64,000 nucleotides of DNA, taken from assembly GCA_963978895.1 (NCBI GenBank), contig OZ022246.1:9205294-9269293 (forward strand), read 5' to 3'. Under the pieces are notes generated by a model. That model had not been told where the DNA came from. It ran no database searches and saw only the letters and a program-made list of their open reading frames with translations. The translations under genes and the position numbers were made by a program. Below, piece after piece: positions 61,801 to 64,000 of the stretch (within the stretch, counting starts at the first letter, position 1; each line of letters opens with the position of its first letter). The DNA comes from Erpobdella octoculata. Lineage: Eukaryota; Annelida; Clitellata; Hirudinida; Erpobdellidae.

Positions 61801-63153
61801 GAATCGGACACAGAGAATAGTACACAAACAACTCACCAGGCTTCAGCTTTATCAGGACATTTTGAAAGAGCAAGCCACTTGTATCGCAGAAGATGGTCGG
61901 AGTTAAGATCCCTCCTCCTTTGAACACCAGTCTTGATATGCAAATCCGAATTGTAACTCCGCTTGCTTCATTTTCTTCGACCATTTCAATGGAGGCCCAC
62001 TTAATTCATTTGACATCTTAATATCTATCGGCTTTCCGAAGTCGTATTTTTGAGAAAACTTATGAGTTTTATGGATAAATACACAAATAAATGATTATAT
62101 CACGAATTTATTAACAAGAAATACCATGGTGGCTAGCTAGAACTCAACTAGCCAAGACGAAAACACAGCTATTCAATGATAAAACATAAGCAAATTTAAC
62201 ATTAGCAACGATATAAAACAGCAATAAAATAATAAAACATTAGCAAATTTAACATATATTTGTACTAACTTAGATTTCATTAACTGAACTTTTCAATTTT
62301 TTAAATTTGATTTTGACGAGGGGGGGCCAAAGTCTATTGGAAAAATACGAGGGGGGTCCATGGCCAGACTGCCTTCCCTGGATCCGCCCTTGCGCCTGCA
62401 CGCAATAAATTCTTACGTGCACACCAATATCGTCTACACGACTAATTAAGTAAGCGTGACAGAATCAGTGAGTGAGTGAGTGAGTGAGTGAGTGAGTGAC
62501 GTGGGCTACTATAAGTAAGAAGGTTGTTGAGGAGTGTCTTCAAATTTTGATGAATAGTCCTCTTGATGAATAGACTTTAGATGAACAGTCCTTATGATGA
62601 ACCGTCCTCTTGATGAATAGTCCTTTGATGAATAGTCTCTTGATGAATAGTCCTTTGATGAATAGTCATTGATGAACAGTCCTTTGATGAATCGTCCTTT
62701 GATGAAAAGTCTGCATACCTTCTCACTAAACGATAATACTTCTCTTTCATTTCTTTAATTCTATTTTTTTATCATCATTTGTGTTTACTATTTATTTATT
62801 TTTCTTTTTTATTAATATTAATTCGTTTTTTTTATTTGATTTTTTTCTCAAACAATGTTATTGTGTAAGTATCAACTTAATGTTAAGGGTGATCCACGAG
62901 TGGGATAACTTTCCCTTTGGATTCTTCCTTTTTGGACTTATCTCACTTTTATTTGATATTCCTCAAATATCAAACCTTTTTATGTCCAAATAAAAAATTG
63001 AATTGAAATAAATAAAAATAAAATAAAAATATAGACCTGCTCATCGCTAATTATTTTTCTATCCGGCTTGTTGATTGATTCATAAATAACTTTTTTCACT
63101 TCATTTATGCTTGCTTCATTTCTTGATTGCAACTGCTGCTGAAGCTGTTTAAT
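47186..63153 (-). CDS. CEP290: CEP290-like centrosomal/ciliary coiled-coil protein, C-terminal part
   Basis: CEP290 is a long coiled-coil of the ciliary transition zone and centriolar satellites. Exons in transcript order: 63037-63153, 58137-58291, 57730-58030, 55728-55865, 54315-54429, 53647-53756, 53305-53436, 53089-53228, 52838-52988, 52399-52539, 52146-52280, 51829-51954, 51528-51683, 47763-47858, 47335-47517, and 47229-47266 or read-through to TAA at 47186. All phases agree, giving about 745 residues of nearly continuous coiled coil. Family matches: REAFARWEEEKRWKTK; NLQLNFELEQAYRDLPRLK; IGESGRSPQELERIISVLKK then VVEKTRTENEELK; and YEKKIVTLETELEQK. Upstream exons lie beyond base 64000. 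Compared with human CEP290, about 180 C-terminal residues are not found before the stop. Confidence 0.87.
48590..48760 (-). repeat. Family F repeat, copy 2 (inverse)
   Basis: AGTTTATAGTCCTTTACACC ... CCTCCTTTATCCAGGCTTGG is the inverse of the copies at 28656 and 63339. Confidence 0.82.
48775..49045 (-). repeat. Family D repeat, inverse copy
   Basis: Inverse of 24850-25112 (TTTATTTAGGTTACAATCTC ... AGCTAGGAAGCTGAAACTTT ... CTAAATCGAGTGTA). It leads straight into family A sequence at 49045. Confidence 0.75.
49046..49705 (-). mobile_element. Two minus-strand family A copies in tandem
   Basis: TTTTAGAGGTTTTTCTATCG occurs at about 49060 and again near 49185, each followed by GCTCCCG/CGCTTTCCCG minisatellite. 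49530-49640 matches the CATTTTGTGACCGATTTAAA...GATGTAGCAATGCATAAAG end segment also seen at 32895-33005. A CA microsatellite lies at 49668-49692. Confidence 0.62.
50520..51180 (+). mobile_element. Non-LTR retrotransposon 5' fragment (APE endonuclease)
   Basis: Plus-strand frames give CCLQETRWRDKGSR near 50860, then GMAGVGFLVEE, ALEVKRVSERIIVLRVRV, NLVSACASQFGRTMKEKEEF. This is the LQETRWKG...GVGF...EVKRVSDR...YAPQVG core of AP-endonucleases in RTE-like LINEs. The catalytic-region Tyr/Pro of the YAPQ motif reads CASQ here, and frameshifts are present. No reverse transcriptase follows; the fragment is dead. Confidence 0.78.
51250..51482. repeat. Minisatellite ACAACTACATTCAATACACC
   Basis: About nine copies of a unit of about 26 bp, immediately 3' (plus sense) of the LINE fragment and 45 bp from a CEP290 exon. 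Confidence 0.93.
54043..54290 (+). mobile_element. tRNA-derived SINE
   Basis: The head has an A-box-like TTAGCCGAGTTGGTAGAG (54046) and a B-box-like AGTTCGATTCA (54092). It is followed by TGTGGGGCA...TAAATGATTAGT repeated segments and GCCAAGCTCTGTAAGAAACA. It is intronic in CEP290. Confidence 0.72.
54580..54835 (+). repeat. GTAT microsatellite, family E copy and family B Helitron-like 3' end
   Basis: A GTAT run (54587-54630) is followed by the AGCAGTTGATAAAAT family (54625-54750), then CTGTCA ttttt TGACAG ATTATCT CTAG|T at 54796-54825, the plus-strand version of the family B terminus. Confidence 0.62.
55150..55500 (+). mobile_element. Family A copy with GA-rich minisatellite
   Basis: TTTTAGAATATCTATTTTCC and ATTTTATAGGC lead into GGAATGGAAAA-type and GAGCGGGAAAGCAAGCGGG repeats, ending AGAAAAACCTCTATAACCCC without the final hairpin and CTAG. 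Confidence 0.62.
56193..57491 (+). mobile_element. Helitron-like family C element with a 157-bp tandem array
   Basis: The borders are A|TCTATATATATAAAAG (56193) and CTTCTAG|T (57491), preceded by GCGAGCGAAGCC...GGGC, which can fold. Inside, four copies of a unit of about 157 bp start with GGTTTCC at 56485, 56642, 56799 and 56955. A GGGCCGGGC-rich segment (57060-57440), like a hAT end, is nested after the array. No coding region is present. Confidence 0.66.
58809..58897. repeat. TA microsatellite
   Basis: About 80 bases of TA. Confidence 0.97.
58985..59155 (+). mobile_element. Family D/A fragment
   Basis: CATGTATTGTCATCCAGAAT (family D) runs directly into GGAAAGCGACGGGAGCGTGA and AAAAACCTCTAAAAAGCC (family A). 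Confidence 0.6.
59264..59735 (+). mobile_element. Internally deleted LINE: ORF1 start joined to reverse transcriptase tail
   Basis: 59264-59560 encodes MAKSLTADSLELILSSVMKQ and, after a frameshift, SETLNEMTKVIMTRLEALER, a short coiled coil like LINE ORF1. At 59602-59735, FSIKYAGPRIWSDIPKSISS then LSCFASFKKLSKLYFL is a reverse transcriptase C-terminus. The middle of the element is missing. Confidence 0.62.
59740..59897. repeat. Minisatellite GGACTGTTCATCAAA
   Basis: About ten units of 14-16 bp. An inverse array of the same unit lies at 62540-62712. Confidence 0.92.
60031..60132 (-). mobile_element. Family A 3' end, truncated by a hAT fragment
   Basis: CTAGCGGGGTACACGGCATT (inverse of the CTAG|T terminus) followed by TTTAGAGGTTTTTCGATCG and CTCCCGTTTCC, cut at about 60132. 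Confidence 0.65.
60133..60804 (-). mobile_element. Truncated copy of the 8230-9754 hAT family
   Basis: 60170-60720 is a very close inverse of 8430-8930 (shared GACGAGCG(T/_)AGGCGTCT-type, GGTATACCGGGTGTTAGTG and CCTTTCCTG blocks). It ends in AACAACTCTG, the inverse of this family's terminus. The other terminus is missing. Confidence 0.85.
61357..62392. mobile_element. Non-coding DNA transposon, 8-bp TSD with one mismatch
   Basis: CACTGGCGGATCTAG at 61357 and GGATCCGCCCTTG ending at 62392 are imperfect inverted ends. The flanks are CGCCTGCG (61349-61356) and CGCCTGCA (62393-62400). Both inner ends are G/C-run rich (GAGGGAAGG, GGGGGG). ORFs inside resemble nothing I know. hAT-like by duplication length. 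Confidence 0.68.
62464..62500. repeat. TGAG microsatellite
   Basis: About nine GTGA units following CAGAATCA, the same context as near 16672. Confidence 0.9.
62540..62712. repeat. Minisatellite TTTGATGAATAGTCC, inverse of 59740-59897
   Basis: About eleven units of about 14-16 bp. With the 59740 array it forms a widely spaced inverted minisatellite pair inside one CEP290 intron. Confidence 0.9.
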
Positions 63154-63338
63154 CTGAAAATTAAAATGATTAGTTGTAATGTTTAAACCTTTTTAATCTG
63201 CTATAAAATTGATTATCCTCTTCCTAACATGCCTTCTCATATTTAAGTCATGTGTTGTTCACATTTTACCTGTGGAAAATTTTTTATGGAAGCCAGTAGA
63301 AAAATATTATATAAAAAAGACACTTTTATTTATTTACA

Positions 63339-63522
63339 TTTAACTCCACCTCACTTTTGCAAGCCAATACCAAGCCTGGAGAAAGGAGGAGAGAGAGAAA
63401 GAAGTTGCTTCAAAAAAAGGTCAAATTAGGATCCACAACTGGAAATATTTTGGTATTTCCTACATACTGCTATTAGAGTCACTAAGCACCTGGTGTAAAG
63501 GACTATAAACTAATATAAAAAA
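63339..63522 (+). repeat. Family F repeat, copy 3
   Basis: CTCCACCTCACTTTTGCAAG ... CCAAGCCTGGAGAAAGGAGG ... GGTGTAAAGGACTATAAACT. The divergence from copy 1 is visible by eye, so insertions were not simultaneous. Confidence 0.82.
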
Positions 63523-64000
63523 AGTGTTGTACATTTTTATCAAAAATTATTCCATTTGTAATCAGATTTTTAGTTTCAATTTGGGTTCTTAGAAATATTT
63601 CTGCATGATAGTCAGAGTTCAAATTTAGAAAATCTTTTTATAAGATACCACATCTTAATTATGAGCAGACATCTGATAATTGAAAATATTATATAAAACA
63701 TAGAACAATTGATCATAATTTGTTGACCATTGGATGTTTGATAATATGATGTTAGATTATACTTCATCAAAAATATTATAAAAATAACTTATTTAAACAA
63801 AACAATAAAGTTTAAATGAAAAAAATTAAAATCATGATACTTAATTGGTTAATTACTCTCAACTAACTGCAAAGTGCAATAAATTTATATAGATTTTTTT
63901 GCAATACAAATTTGTCCATTTAAATTAACATTTTTTAAATATAAAATTGGTAAATTTATTATATTTTGTTATTGGTGCATGATTGTGTGTGATCAAACAT
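63523..64000. other. CEP290 intron, no feature seen
   Basis: AT-rich sequence upstream of the first recognised CEP290 exon on the minus strand. Nothing recognisable. Confidence 0.6.

Noticed and set aside
61512..61984. Two minus-strand ORFs of about 80 codons as host genes
   Set aside because: They lie inside a transposon with inverted ends and show no recognisable domain.

Overview
The window is nuclear DNA from an AT-rich, repeat-laden invertebrate animal. Genes are split into many short exons with GT-AG introns, and transposons and microsatellites fill introns and intergenic space. CEP290 implies an animal with cilia or centrosomes. I cannot name the species from sequence alone.

Layout. 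(1) 142-23443, minus strand: a tankyrase gene. Twenty-six exons can be chained in frame, from a start codon at 23443 through five ankyrin clusters and a SAM domain into the PARP domain; the last catalytic exons lie left of base 1. (2) 23444-36450: an intergenic stretch of about 13 kb made almost wholly of nested transposons, minisatellites and microsatellites. (3) 36490-44871, plus strand: a complete BET-family gene of the long BRD4/fs(1)h type, with a first bromodomain, a degenerate second bromodomain, a poly-Q stretch, an ET domain and the C-terminal P-TEFb-binding motif. (4) 44872-47185: the converging 3' ends of genes 3 and 5. (5) 47186-63153, minus strand: the C-terminal part of a CEP290 gene (16 exons recognised); its 5' part lies right of base 64000.

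The genes are unrelated housekeeping or regulatory genes: Wnt, telomere and PAR signalling; acetyl-lysine chromatin reading and transcription elongation; ciliary transition zone. They are not an operon. TNKS and the BET gene diverge; the BET gene and CEP290 converge.

The mobile DNA is unusually legible. Three hAT copies have perfect 8-bp target duplications and three more hAT-like elements have perfect or one-mismatch duplications. There is a solo LTR inside a 29-bp minisatellite, a mariner-type and a Harbinger-type MITE, tRNA-derived SINEs, LINE remnants, and several Helitron-like families recognised by A|TC...CTAG|T borders with a hairpin before CTAG. A recurring theme is elements whose two ends are inverted copies of a short-period minisatellite.

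The most notable gene-level observation is that the BET protein lacks the WPF tryptophan in bromodomain 1 and lacks both the WPF shelf and the acetyl-lysine-binding Asn in bromodomain 2.
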